A stretch of 64,000 nt of DNA from Phycisphaerae bacterium. Lineage in GTDB: Bacteria; Planctomycetota; Phycisphaerae; Phycisphaerales; UBA1924. The notes under the pieces were generated by a model that was given only the letters and a program-made list of their open reading frames with translations, did no database searches and was not told where the DNA came from. The stretch spans positions 62,001 to 126,000 of the forward strand of contig BJHL01000003.1 of NCBI GenBank assembly GCA_014192545.1, read 5' to 3'. Position numbers and translations under genes: made by a program. Within the stretch, counting starts at the first letter, position 1, and each line of letters opens with the position of its first letter. This document shows, piece after piece, positions 43,766-54,900 of this stretch.

Positions 43766-43990
43766 TCAACGGGGCATTGCCGACCCGGGATTCTTCGGGC
43801 TCGGCTTGGAATCGCGCGAGTCAGAGAAAATCGAGTCAACTGCCCGGTCTGCCGCCGTATCGCTGCGATAACCGGATTGCGCCGATCTACCCATCGCCCC
43901 CACGCCGCGAGCCTTGGTGGTGCGTTCATAGCAGCCTGCAAGCGAAAACACAACGAGAAATGACACGGTGATGAGAATCGTCCGTCGCAT
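43766..43990 (-). CDS. Small lipoprotein
   Basis: 74 residues with a good signal peptide and lipobox (VFSLAGCYERTT), so it should be lipid-anchored. The mature part is short, Ser/Arg-rich and probably unstructured. The gene lies 84 bp upstream of nuoB and 6 bp after the DUF2891 gene on the same strand. I do not recognise a family. Confidence 0.65.
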   Translation of the reverse strand: MRRTILITVSFLVVFSLAGCYERTTKARGVGAMGRSAQSGYRSDTAADRAVDSIFSDSRDSKPSPKNPGSAMPR

Positions 43991-43996
43991 GACGCA

Positions 43997-45043
43997 CTAT
44001 ACGGAGCCTGCGCACGCAGGCCGCGTCAGCAAATACATCGCAAAACTCCCCAGCCAATGCTGCCCAGAATAATGCTGATGCGAATCGCCCGCCAGGCCTT
44101 CGCTCGCGTGCAGTTGTGCAAGTTCGTGCAGACTCGCCACGCGTTCATCGCCGTCTGGCAACGCATCCGCGATGTTCGCGAGCATCCACGCCCGACTGAT
44201 ATTGAGCCCATCAAAGTGGCTTTGCTGCCCGTCTTCAGGTCGCACAGGCTTCGGCGGCCGTAGCTCATTGATATCCCCACACGCCTCGCCCAGCCACACC
44301 GCAAGCTCGCTCGCTGGCAACAGCCGACGAGCCAAATCCGCCTCGCAAAGCGTCGGCGAAAGAAAGTCATACCCAAGCGGCTCACAACGAGCCGACATTC
44401 GCTCGCTCCATCGCACATGCCTCTCAAAGTACGAAGCTATCTCGCTCTCAGTCGCGACTGCATGACTCGTTGTTTGCATCCGCGCCGCATCAAGCATCAA
44501 ACCCGCCGCAAACGCCGTGTTCGCGTGTGCACCCGCGCGATTGGGCACAACCAGAGACCGCCAATACGCCAACGTATTCGCGCACGCAACTTCGTGCAAC
44601 GCTGCAAGTGCCTGCTCCCATCTCGCCGCCACCTTCGCCCACGGCGAACTTGCCTGCGCAAGTGCATGCACCTCCGCACAAAGCAGGTGCAACCATGCCA
44701 CCCCATAAGGCATCTCGAACGTCGTAAATCGCCGCAAAAACGCCGCTTCTTGCGCCAGAGCCTCTGGCTGCAACTGCCGCACCAGTAACTCCGCAACTTC
44801 ACTCGCCCACGCCGCCTGCGGCCTGACTCGCAGTGCCCGCACCAGCTGCCAATGGTTGTGCACCGCAGAGTGCCAGTCATAGCAACCAAAGAAGATCGGC
44901 CAATGCTGCGAAGGCGTACGCACATCCGCTTCGCTCAACTGCATCCCCTGCGCCGCATGTGGATACTCACGCGGAATGCAAAGCAGCCCCAACCGTACGC
45001 ACCGATCAATCTGAGCTTCTGTGTTCTGTACGTCCACTCGCAT
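43997..45043 (-). CDS. DUF2891 family protein
   Basis: 348 residues from the ATG at 45043; a TTG two codons upstream is possible. Family marks are FFGCYDWHSAVHNHWQLVR near the N-terminus and FDGLNISRAWML, then HYSGQHWLGSFAMYLLT near the C-terminus. The fold is probably an alpha-toroid, as in (alpha/alpha)6 proteins, with conserved His and Trp residues, but no function is established. It has no signal peptide. It is followed within 6 bp by a lipoprotein gene and preceded by a pseudopilin gene on the same strand. Confidence 0.9.
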   Translation of the reverse strand: MRVDVQNTEAQIDRCVRLGLLCIPREYPHAAQGMQLSEADVRTPSQHWPIFFGCYDWHSAVHNHWQLVRALRVRPQAAWASEVAELLVRQLQPEALAQEAAFLRRFTTFEMPYGVAWLHLLCAEVHALAQASSPWAKVAARWEQALAALHEVACANTLAYWRSLVVPNRAGAHANTAFAAGLMLDAARMQTTSHAVATESEIASYFERHVRWSERMSARCEPLGYDFLSPTLCEADLARRLLPASELAVWLGEACGDINELRPPKPVRPEDGQQSHFDGLNISRAWMLANIADALPDGDERVASLHELAQLHASEGLAGDSHQHYSGQHWLGSFAMYLLTRPACAGSV

Positions 45044-45075
45044 GACCAAGGCTAAGCGATCCGTCGCAACCTGAC

Positions 45076-45897
45076 TCAGCGATACTCCAAATCATCCCAC
45101 GTCTTCGGGTCCAGCAACACCTCGTTCTTCGTCTGCGACGCATGTCCATCCATGAACATCGCATTCGCGCCGTTGCCGTGGCGATTCGTCGCCGTCCGAA
45201 TCCACAACGTCGGATCGCCGCCCGCCGAGGGACCATTGATGTTCGAAAGCCTGCGAATGTCGTAGAAAATGCTCAGATGCATATCGTTGGGTGCAGTGGT
45301 GTTGTAGTTGTTCGCCCGCAAATTGCCCGGATCGTCCGCAAAATCCGTCAAATACAACGTCCGCACCGGAAAGTTGATGCCCACCAGCCGCATCGGTGGC
45401 TTGGCCTCATTCTCGTTGATCGTCACCGTCCCCGATGTTCCGCTCCTCACGAACCGCACGCCGTTAGCAACAAAGTGAATGTTGTGTTGATCAGGCTTGC
45501 GTGACGGGCAGCGGTAATACGGTGCCGTCGCGAATCGATCCTGCACGCCGCCCGTGTCATCAACCGCCGTCGCTCGCGGATCAAGAAACGGTCGAAGATT
45601 AAATGCCCACGACAAGTTGAACTGCGCCCGCAGCGAATCGGCCCGGTACCACGCTGGCACCTTGGGCACTCGCAGAGCACCTACTTCGCTGTTCCCGCTC
45701 TCGCGCGGAATCCAATCACGATACTCATTCGCGTACGTCACGAGTGCCGTCCCAACCTGCCGCTGCGCCGACAGACACACCACATCCCGCCCCGCCGCCC
45801 GCGCCTTCCCCAACGCAGGCAGCAGCAACGAGATCAAAATCGCAATGATCGCAATCACAATCAGCAATTCAATCAGCGTGAACGCTCGCTTTCGCAT
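45076..45897 (-). CDS. Type IV pilin-like/pseudopilin protein with H-X9-DG motif
   Basis: 273 residues starting [20 protein letters not shown], a prepilin-type N-terminus with Glu at position 5 of the mature form. The residue before the cleavage site is Ala instead of the usual Gly. The C-terminal half has [15 protein letters not shown], the H-X9-DG motif of planctomycete pseudopilins. These proteins are likely components of a type II secretion or pilus-like machine. No other secretion genes are near. Confidence 0.93.
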   Translation of the reverse strand: MRKRAFTLIELLIVIAIIAILISLLLPALGKARAAGRDVVCLSAQRQVGTALVTYANEYRDWIPRESGNSEVGALRVPKVPAWYRADSLRAQFNLSWAFNLRPFLDPRATAVDDTGGVQDRFATAPYYRCPSRKPDQHNIHFVANGVRFVRSGTSGTVTINENEAKPPMRLVGINFPVRTLYLTDFADDPGNLRANNYNTTAPNDMHLSIFYDIRRLSNINGPSAGGDPTLWIRTATNRHGNGANAMFMDGHASQTKNEVLLDPKTWDDLEYR

Positions 45898-45930
45898 AAC
45901 GCCAGTCTACCAAAGTCCTACCGCCAACGC

Positions 45931-45964
45931 AAAGAAAAACCCGCGAGCTTGCACCCGCGGGTTT
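45931..45964 (-). terminator. Terminator after the giant surface-protein gene
   Basis: A 9-bp stem (45937-45945 with 45956-45964) with a 10-nt loop, followed on the minus strand by TTTTTCTTT. It lies 28 bp after the giant gene's stop. Confidence 0.85.
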
Positions 45965-45992
45965 GAGGGAATTACATCTATCTCGGCCCAAG

Positions 45993-48900
45993 TTATCGAC
46001 GGCCAACACCCAAGCTCAGCAGCGACAAAGCACGCTGGCGACCAAGGAAGAAGTTGGTGTCTTCGATTCCGTCACCCGAAACCGACAACCGGCGAGATGT
46101 ATTGCCGATGACAAACTGACTCGTCCCAGTCGCCGGCGCTTCCGCCGAGTTTGCCGCGAACGGATCGATAGCCGTACCGCTGGGTCCCGTCGTGTCATTG
46201 ACTGTGAGCCGCGCTCCCATGAGTTCGCCCGCACGACGAGCGACCGCGCCGGTGAGCCCATCAACGAACGAATCGACGTCCTGCTGGCTACGAGTGAAGC
46301 CCGACAGTGAGAAACTGGGCACGAACACAACTGCATCATCCTCACGGTCTGTGTTCAGCGCGTCCGAACGCTGCGAGTATCCGAATGGCTGGGTAAGGCC
46401 AAGCGTTGCTGCACCGTTGCCCAACACTTCCTGCAACCGCAGTGTGTTGCGAGCGCCAAACAACTCATAGAGCGTTCGCGTCGGGTCAACCGCCGACGTG
46501 AGATAAACCGTCGAGAACTGCTGGAATTCAAAGTCCGCGGGATTAGTCGAGAAGACAACATCCAGGCCCGCATTCTGATACAGGCTGTTGAGATTCTGAA
46601 CCAGATTGCCCAGCACGTAGTCTGCAATGTTCTGACCGTTCTGCACGGCACCAGCAAAGCCCAGCACGCCGACGTTGAACGGTGTCACGGTCGTCGTCGC
46701 ACCGCTGGCTTGCAGCCAGTTGAACGAGCCGCCACCAGTTTCAATGAAGACATTCTGCCGGCCTGGTGCCGTTCGCTCAACGGTTCCCTCTGTGGAGAAG
46801 ACCAACTGGTAGTCCGTCTCGACAACACCTTGCACATAGAACGCGAATGTCCCAGCCGCAACACCATCAAACTGCGAAGGCGGCGCGACAAAGTCAATGA
46901 AGAAGTCGCCTTCTGCATCAAAGCCGTAAGTGACCAAATCGCTGCTGGCAAGAATGGTGTTGGGTGTTCCTGCATAAGGCAGGAAGTCAGTCGGAGCGAA
47001 CACCAATACACCATCTTCAACCGATTGCGACTGCGTCGTCTCAAACAGGCCGAAGCTGAACGTGTTGTAGTTCTGCGTCTCCGTCGCGGCCGTGTTGCTT
47101 CCCAGATTCGCAACTTGGCTACCCAAGTCCGATCCTGTACCCGACAAGCGGATCGTTGCCCGCAGCCTGCTGCCTGCTGCGATGCTCTGTCGGCTATTGA
47201 GGTGGTACACATCCACGTCTGCCGCGATGACTGAGGGCGTACCAGCAAAGCCGGCATCGCCGATTGCCGAATCAACGGTCGTCACGATTCGTCCATCGCC
47301 GAACCGCTGCGACGCAATCTTCGCTCCTCCATTGCGCTCCACGTTCTGTCCCGTCACAACATCGTCCGCCGTATTGAACACACCGTCAGCGCCGACGTTC
47401 AACGTGAAGCTGAATTCGCCAACATCAATGGCCGAGAAGTCATCGGCATTCCCGAAGACCCCGTCTGCACCGGCAAAGTTGCTGGGGGTGGGCGAGGCCG
47501 CGATGACCGCGCCGTCGCCCGAATCTGACGTGCTCGTGAAGCCACTGTCACCGTCATCGAAGATGTTCACCGAGAAGCGGTAATCACCAATCGTCCCTGG
47601 CGTGGACAACGGATTGTTGATCACGTCATTGTCGACATTGGTGCCGTCACCGATGACGATGATGTACTCACCAGTCGCCAGAATCTGGAAAGCCAAACCC
47701 TGCGAGAAGTCGGTGTCGGTAATCGAAGCAACCGGCAACGCCTGAGCAGCACCGCCCGCAGTGGTTGTGATGACATCAACGTTCGCACGCTGCGCACTAC
47801 CTTGCAACGCTCCGATTCTCAGAATCTGGCCAGCCTGCAACGTCAAGCGATACAAATCAACATCGCCCTGCACGCGGAAGTTGGTGCTGTCATGATCGGG
47901 GTGATCGCCGATAAATCCGCGAACAACGAACGTCTGGTTCGGATCAGGCAAGCCATCCGGCGTCAGATTGCTGTCAAACAACACGTTGAGATTAATGGGC
48001 CCGTAGAAATCCTTGCGAGAGCCATTTGGCGCGATGGACGTCACGGCATTCAGCTTGTCGCCCGCATCGCCAACCACCAACTCGCCCAAGTAGTCATCAC
48101 CCACCCCGACCAGACCATCGGTGTTTCCATCAATACGCGCACCTGCCAACCTCGCCGAAACAACGTCCTGATCGAACGCGATGCGGTACAGCCCCGGACC
48201 AGGTTCGCCGGGCAGTTGCGGCAAGTTCTTTGATGTCACGTTGCGATTGAAAGTCACGCGCAACTGGTTGGTGCGATCGTCGTACGCCAGTGTGAAGTCT
48301 GTTCCACGAACCAAGCGAACTTCGATTTCACCGCTTGTGCCACGAATCTCACTCACCGTGATGGCACTTGTGAGCGAGGCCGCATCCATCGGCTGGTTGA
48401 AGGTCACAACGGCCGTCGAAACATTCGCCGACACACTCAAACTCAAGTCCGTCACCTGAGCAGCGGCAGGAATGATCTCACGAGTTTCAAGCGAGTAGTT
48501 TCCAACAGAACCTGGACTGGTCTGACCCGCAATCGTCACATTTCCAATCGTGCCGTTGCTTGCAATGCGGTAACTTTCCGACGAGCGACCGCTGCCCACT
48601 TGCGTACCAGCGATGCGCACACTGGCAATGTTCCCTCGGCCGCTGGCGATGCGATCATCAACCGTACCGAAGAACTTGTCAGCACCGCGCAGGTAGCCTG
48701 CAGTGATGTCTGACTCAGAGAAGTTACCACCGATGCTGACCGCACCAATGTTGCCGGTACGCAGTGAGTCAGCGTTCAGGCCCGTGCCATCAAAGAAGCC
48801 ATCTCGGCCAAGGTCTGCACCCGCCGCGATGGCACTGTCAAACATTTCGCCACCAACCGTCACAGGTCCAATGTTGAAGCCCGCACTGATGGTCGACTGC

Positions 48901-51900
48901 CGCATCACACCTGCCGTCGCGAAGCTCACAATCGAGCCGCCCGCACGCACGAATGCACCGTTAGTCTGAGACGCGACCGTCACCGCACCAATCTCACGAT
49001 CGCTGCTGATGAGGCCACGCAAGCTGCCGCCGATGGTGACTGCACCGATGCCCGTGAGCGACGTGAGCGACACGTCGTTCGCCGCGGTCGAGCCAAAGTC
49101 ACCAGTGAGCGTCACGGTGCCGAAGCTATTCGCCGTGATGAACCCGTCCGTGATGCTGCCAGCCGTGAGCGTGGTCACATCGCCGCCGATGTTGAGCGTG
49201 GGCCGACGCGTCACGCCGCTTGCGGTGATGCCGCCAGTCTGCGTGAAGCTCAATGCCCCCACGCCGCCGTCGATCGTCATGCTGCCGCCGCCAACAACTC
49301 GGCTGTTGAACGTAAGCGAAGCAAGACGCGCGTTATTCGTCGTCGTGATGTTCAGGTCTTCGAGCGAACCGTTGCTGCTCGTGATAGCCAGCGTGCTGGT
49401 CGCCGTCGTGCCGTCAAGCGTGATGGTGCGTGTGCCGGTATTGAAGTACGCGGTACCGCCGCCAGCCAGGTTGATCGTGTAGCTGGCTGAACCAACGTTG
49501 AACGAGCGTGAACCCGTGAACCCACCGCTACCGGGCGGCACACTGACAGTGCCGAAGGCCGGCAAGATTGCGGATTGCGGAACCGTGCTCGTGCCACCCA
49601 CGCCGTATGCCTCAAAGCGATACTGCGTGTTGTTGCGATCCGGCCCAACGGCGAAATTCTCAAGCGTCGAGGTACCAAGCGCGTTGCGGTCATCCAGCGA
49701 CTCATCAAAGAACGCCGTGAACACATCATCGCCGTAGATGCCGTTCGCACCTGCGTCAACACCAGCCACCACCGTCACCCAGTTGGTGAATGGTGACGTA
49801 ATCGTGCCGATCACGCCGCTCTTCATCGTGTCCGCGTTCGCGTCGATGCCACCGGGCCGCTTGTCGGCGCCGAGGTTGGTAAGACCACCGATGATCAACG
49901 CATCGTTGATGCCGCCGGTGACGTTGAGTGCACCCAGGCGATCACCAGCCGTGAAGAAACTGCCCTTGAAGCCAAAGTCGCTGTTGTTGGCAACCACACC
50001 ACCGATGGTGATGATGCCGACGTTGCGACCAGCCGCAAAGCCCGATTCGTACACGCCGCCCGACACAGTGACGGTCAGAATGTCGCGACCAGCCTGCACC
50101 AGCGAACCGCTAAAGCCAGGACCAGCGCTGACACCAGCGGGCAACTCATTGCGCCGCGCGTCAACAACAGTGTTCTGCGAACGGTTGGGGTTCACGCCCA
50201 CATCGCCAAAGCGTGGCGAAACAATCGGAATGATGCCGCCGCCAGTTGCGATGTCCGTCACGCTCAGCGCGACGATGTCAAGATCGGCGTAGACGTTGCC
50301 AAACAAGCTGCCGCCCGTGATGGTGACGCCCTGAATGCTGCCCGAGAAGGCCGAGATGCTGCGACCCGGGAGCAATGAACCGTTCGTGATGGTGACAGTT
50401 CCAATGCCGCCCGAGTAGCTGATGATGTCGCCACCAAAGTCACCCGCAATGGCAACCGTGCCGATGGCGCGGAACGAGATGATCGAGCCGCGACCAACTT
50501 CATCTGCCGTAGGCTTGTTCGTTGCACCACCCAGCGTGACGGCCGTAACGCCTTCACCCGCGCGAATGTCGTTGTACAGCGTGCCGTTCGGAGCCGTAAG
50601 CGCCGCGACCGTGCCGCGAACCACCAAGGCACCGGGATCAAGCCGCTGACCGACGTTGCGACCAGCAACCAGCGCCGCCACGTTGCCCTGCACTTCACCC
50701 TTCAGCGCCAGATCACGCCCAGCGGTAATCGTGCCGACATTGCCATCACGACGAATCGTCGTGAGACTGATATCGATATCACCCGTCGTTGAAGTAATCG
50801 TGCCAATGGAGCCGTTACTGCGAACCGTGCCGCTGATGCCCGCCGGAGCGGCAATCGCCGTAATCGCGCCGTCAGGACCAGTGGACTGGATCGTCGTGTT
50901 GCGAATCTGGCTGCCTGCCGTCAGGCTCTGAATCAGGCCAGCACTGTTAATGGTCGTGCTGGAGATGTTGCGTCCTGCCGACAAGGTTTCAAGTCGGCCA
51001 GTCTCAATCGTGCTTCCCTTCAGGTCGCGACGAGCCGTGAGTGCCGTCAACTTGTTGTTGATGCCGACGTTGACACGCGTCATATCACGAGCATCAATGC
51101 CCCGGCGAAGCTCGCCGCTGGCCTTAATGCGCAAGTCAGTCATGTCTTCCGTCGCGCTGATCTGATCGATATTGCCTGCCGCGATGATCGTGTTGGGCAG
51201 GAACTCACCAGGCTGTCCAAGTGCCGAACTGTTGCGGTAGTTGGCCGCAGTGACCGTTTCGATGTCATCAGTCGCCGAGACGTACGAAGAATCAAACGTC
51301 CCGCCAGCGATATTCAGCGTGCGAATATCCACCGCGTCGATTTCGGTGCGAGCAAGCGTTCCGCCCGCGATATTGAACTGATTGATATCTCCACGAGTCA
51401 GCCGCTCTTCACCGTACAGGAAGCTGGTCCAGAACTTGTCAAGCTGGCCTGTACCGATGTACGCGCCATCAAACAACGCACCAGGCAGTTCGATAGCGTT
51501 GATGCCATCAGGATCTTCGGGCAGCGGCCGTTCTGGCAGAATATTGCTCGCCGCAATCACGCCGCCAACAAACGTTCGCGGAGCAGCAGTCGCACCAGGC
51601 AACCCGACACTCTGGGTCGTTGTCACCGTCGTGATGTTGTTCTGCGCAAACACGCCGGGCACACCCATCGGGCTTGCGCCACGCCGTGCTATGCCATCAC
51701 CAATGTTGATCGTGTTGACGTTGTACGCGTACACCGTGCCCAAAATGCCATCAAAGCCGCCCGCCGCTCGAACCCCGTCGCTGTTAGCACGAAGATCAAC
51801 GATCGTACCAGTCGCAAACTGAGGCGTGCCATCACCCCCGCCTGTCGCCGCGGTGCCATCGCCTTGCAAAATGACGTTCTGCACTGACCCGCCCACGGCA

Positions 51901-54900
51901 ATGTTGGTCACGAAGCCATCGCGAACAACCAAACCAGCAAGCCGACCATCCAGGGGGCTTCCCAAGTCGTCAAGGAACGCATCGCCAGCCGCTCGCGCGT
52001 CAGAGTTCACAGGGCGGTAGGTGCCCCCACCAAAATCGTCGTCAATCATCGAGGCGTCAGCAACCCAGCCCACAGGCCCGCGCACATCAGTACCCAATTC
52101 CCCGTTCACGCCAACGAACGGCGCAATAGTGCGAGGTCCCCACGCATTGATCTGGGTGATTCCCAAATTCCCCGCAACCACCAGGCGATCCAACAACTCC
52201 GCGTCGACCGCGACCAAATCGCCGTTCACCGTCGTGTTGCTCACTTCGTCAAGGTCACCAAAGACGTCGATGCGATACACGTCAACTTCCGCCGACCCTT
52301 GAATGTTGATCTGCGATCCAGCAGCCGCGCCACGAACCGTAATGCGACCGATCCCGATCCGGCCACTGCCCGCCGGCGCATCGCTGCGAATGTTCAGGTC
52401 AAAGCCCTGAAGGTCGTCAACTTCAATCGCGCCGATCATGCTTCCTTGGCTGCCGTTCACCGCGTTCACGCGGACACGCCCAACAACGCCAAGGCCTTCA
52501 GCGCCTGAAACCGAGATGAACACCCGGCCACCAGCATCATCAATCAACTCGATGGCACCCGCGCCAATCAGCGGAATGAAATCGTTGTTGTCTGAGTTCT
52601 CCGCGTCCAGTTGCGGCACATCAAAGAACCGCACGTCGCTACCAAATCCTGTCGTGATCGCTAGAGGCCGTGGGTAGAAACCAACGCGCGTTTCCGCTGC
52701 GTCTTCATACGCATCTTGAGACACCAGAATCGCGCCAACCGATGAGAAGTTGCTCGTCGTAATCGAGCTACCCGTCGTTGCCCAGTGCCAGCCCACACGA
52801 AGAATGCCAATATCGCCCGGGCCGCCGTTCGTACCCGTCCGGAGCACAAGGCCCGAATCCACTCTCGCGCGAGGATCACCATTGGGCGCGACGCGGTCTT
52901 GATCAACCCCAACGCCGCCGCTGATGAAAATCGCACCCACCCGCCCGCCAACAGTCAAGAACAAGTCGGTAACGTCGCCTTCATTCACCGAGCCGCCCAC
53001 CACGGGACTTACGCCCGTGTATAGCGAACCCAAGTCACCGTTCACCGACACCGTCAACGCGTTCGTAATACCGCCGCCGCCGCCCAAGTCTCGCGGCGAA
53101 CCGATATCACCACCCGCCGTCAGGTTGTACAAGTTGCCGTCTGCAACAACGAACGTACCACCTTGGAACGACAGTGAAATATCAACTGTCGCATCCGTAC
53201 CCGGGTTGAAAACTGCGGTCGGATCAGAGTCGTTACCACCCGCATCGCCCACACCCATACCCACGCGAATGGTGCCCAAGTTACCCGACAAAACCGAAAC
53301 CGTGTTGCTTCCGCTGTCGGCAAACAGGCCCGAGCCGCCGCCCGTGCGATACGAACCAAACGTCGTCGGTACAAGGCCGGTCATCACAATCGAGTAGCCA
53401 TACTCGTTCGTACCCGCATCACCCAGTTCCGCATCCGTCACAACCAAGTAGTAAACCCCAGGTCCCTCTTGCGGCGTGAAACGAATCTCGCTCGCCTTGA
53501 ACCGGCGATCTTCTTCATCGAACCGTGCCTGCTGCGTCGCGGCGATCGTTTGTCCAAACTGATTCACCACACGCATGTACTGCGATTGACCCTGCCGCGC
53601 AGCTTGAATCACAACTTCCGTTGAGCCATCGGCGATGAACGCGTACACGTCCGCGCTGTCTTCACCCAGCACCGGGCTCGCGCCCGAGAGCGTCCCGCGA
53701 ATGCGCACGCCCGTGCCGCCGCGATTGACAATTTCGCTCGACGAAATCGTGTCGTTGCGGTAGTAACTTGCGCCCCACACCGCCGCTTGACTCGCTTGGC
53801 CAGCAACGCTCGGCGTAATCGCAAGCCCAACCTGTCCGAACACCACGGGATCGCCCATGACCGCCGGCGCGGCGATCAAGTTCCGCGTGAAGATATTGTC
53901 GCGAGCAATCGTAATCGCAGGTGTCTGCGCGCCAAAACCACGCACGCTCTCGCGTTCGAAGTAATTGAACGAATCAATCGCTGGCCGTGTCGTCGGTGAG
54001 TTGACATCACCAAGCACCGTCACATTCAACTGGCTGCGACCCGCAATCGACAGATCGCCCAGTGTGCGTCCAACGGTCAGGCCACCACCGGTCGTGAATG
54101 CGGTTCCAGCTTCGCCACTGGGGAAATCAGCTTCCGCTTGCCACATACCCGCATCACTGCTGAGGTACACCTGACCGGCATCACCCTCGATGTTCACCGA
54201 ACCTGCGAGGTAGCCAACCGACAGCCGATCAATCGCTCCCGTGAACTGCGAACTGCCGTGCAGAATGCCGTGAATGTTCACGCTACCGATGCTCTGTCCG
54301 TTTGGAACAAAGATCCCTTGATCCGTGCGATTGAAATTCGTGTTCGCCGCATTATTCACAGGGTCAAGAACAAGGCTACCCGGGAAGGCCGGGCCAGCCA
54401 GACCTGAACCAACGAACGGACTTCCGATGACGACCGATCCCGCCCCAGGAGGCAAGCCAGCGACTTCACCGTCTTGCGCACCGCCGACTCCGATGTACCC
54501 AAATCCCAGCGCCTCAAAATCGTCGTACAGACCCACGGTCGAGTCAGTAATCACAAATTCCCCGCTACCAGAAAAGAAGTCCCCGTCCGGCGAGGCTTCC
54601 GTTGCTGCCGTCCAAATGCCGCCCCACATCGTAAAGCTCGTACGATTATCAACCCCGTTCAGCCGAATGTCTCGCACGCCAAAATTGGTATCGACGATGC
54701 CATCATCGTTGGGGTCGAAGCCGCTCACGTTGCCACCGACTGGAATACCCAGATACGTGTTCGCACGCATGGGCCGACCATTAAGATCGGTGAAAGTCGC
54801 TGAAGCACCGACCGGTCCGGAAAGGATGGCCGTGTAGCCGTAAATCTGCGGTTCCGACGCGCCGTTGAACCGCCCAGGGCTGATCCCGAACACCAAGTTG

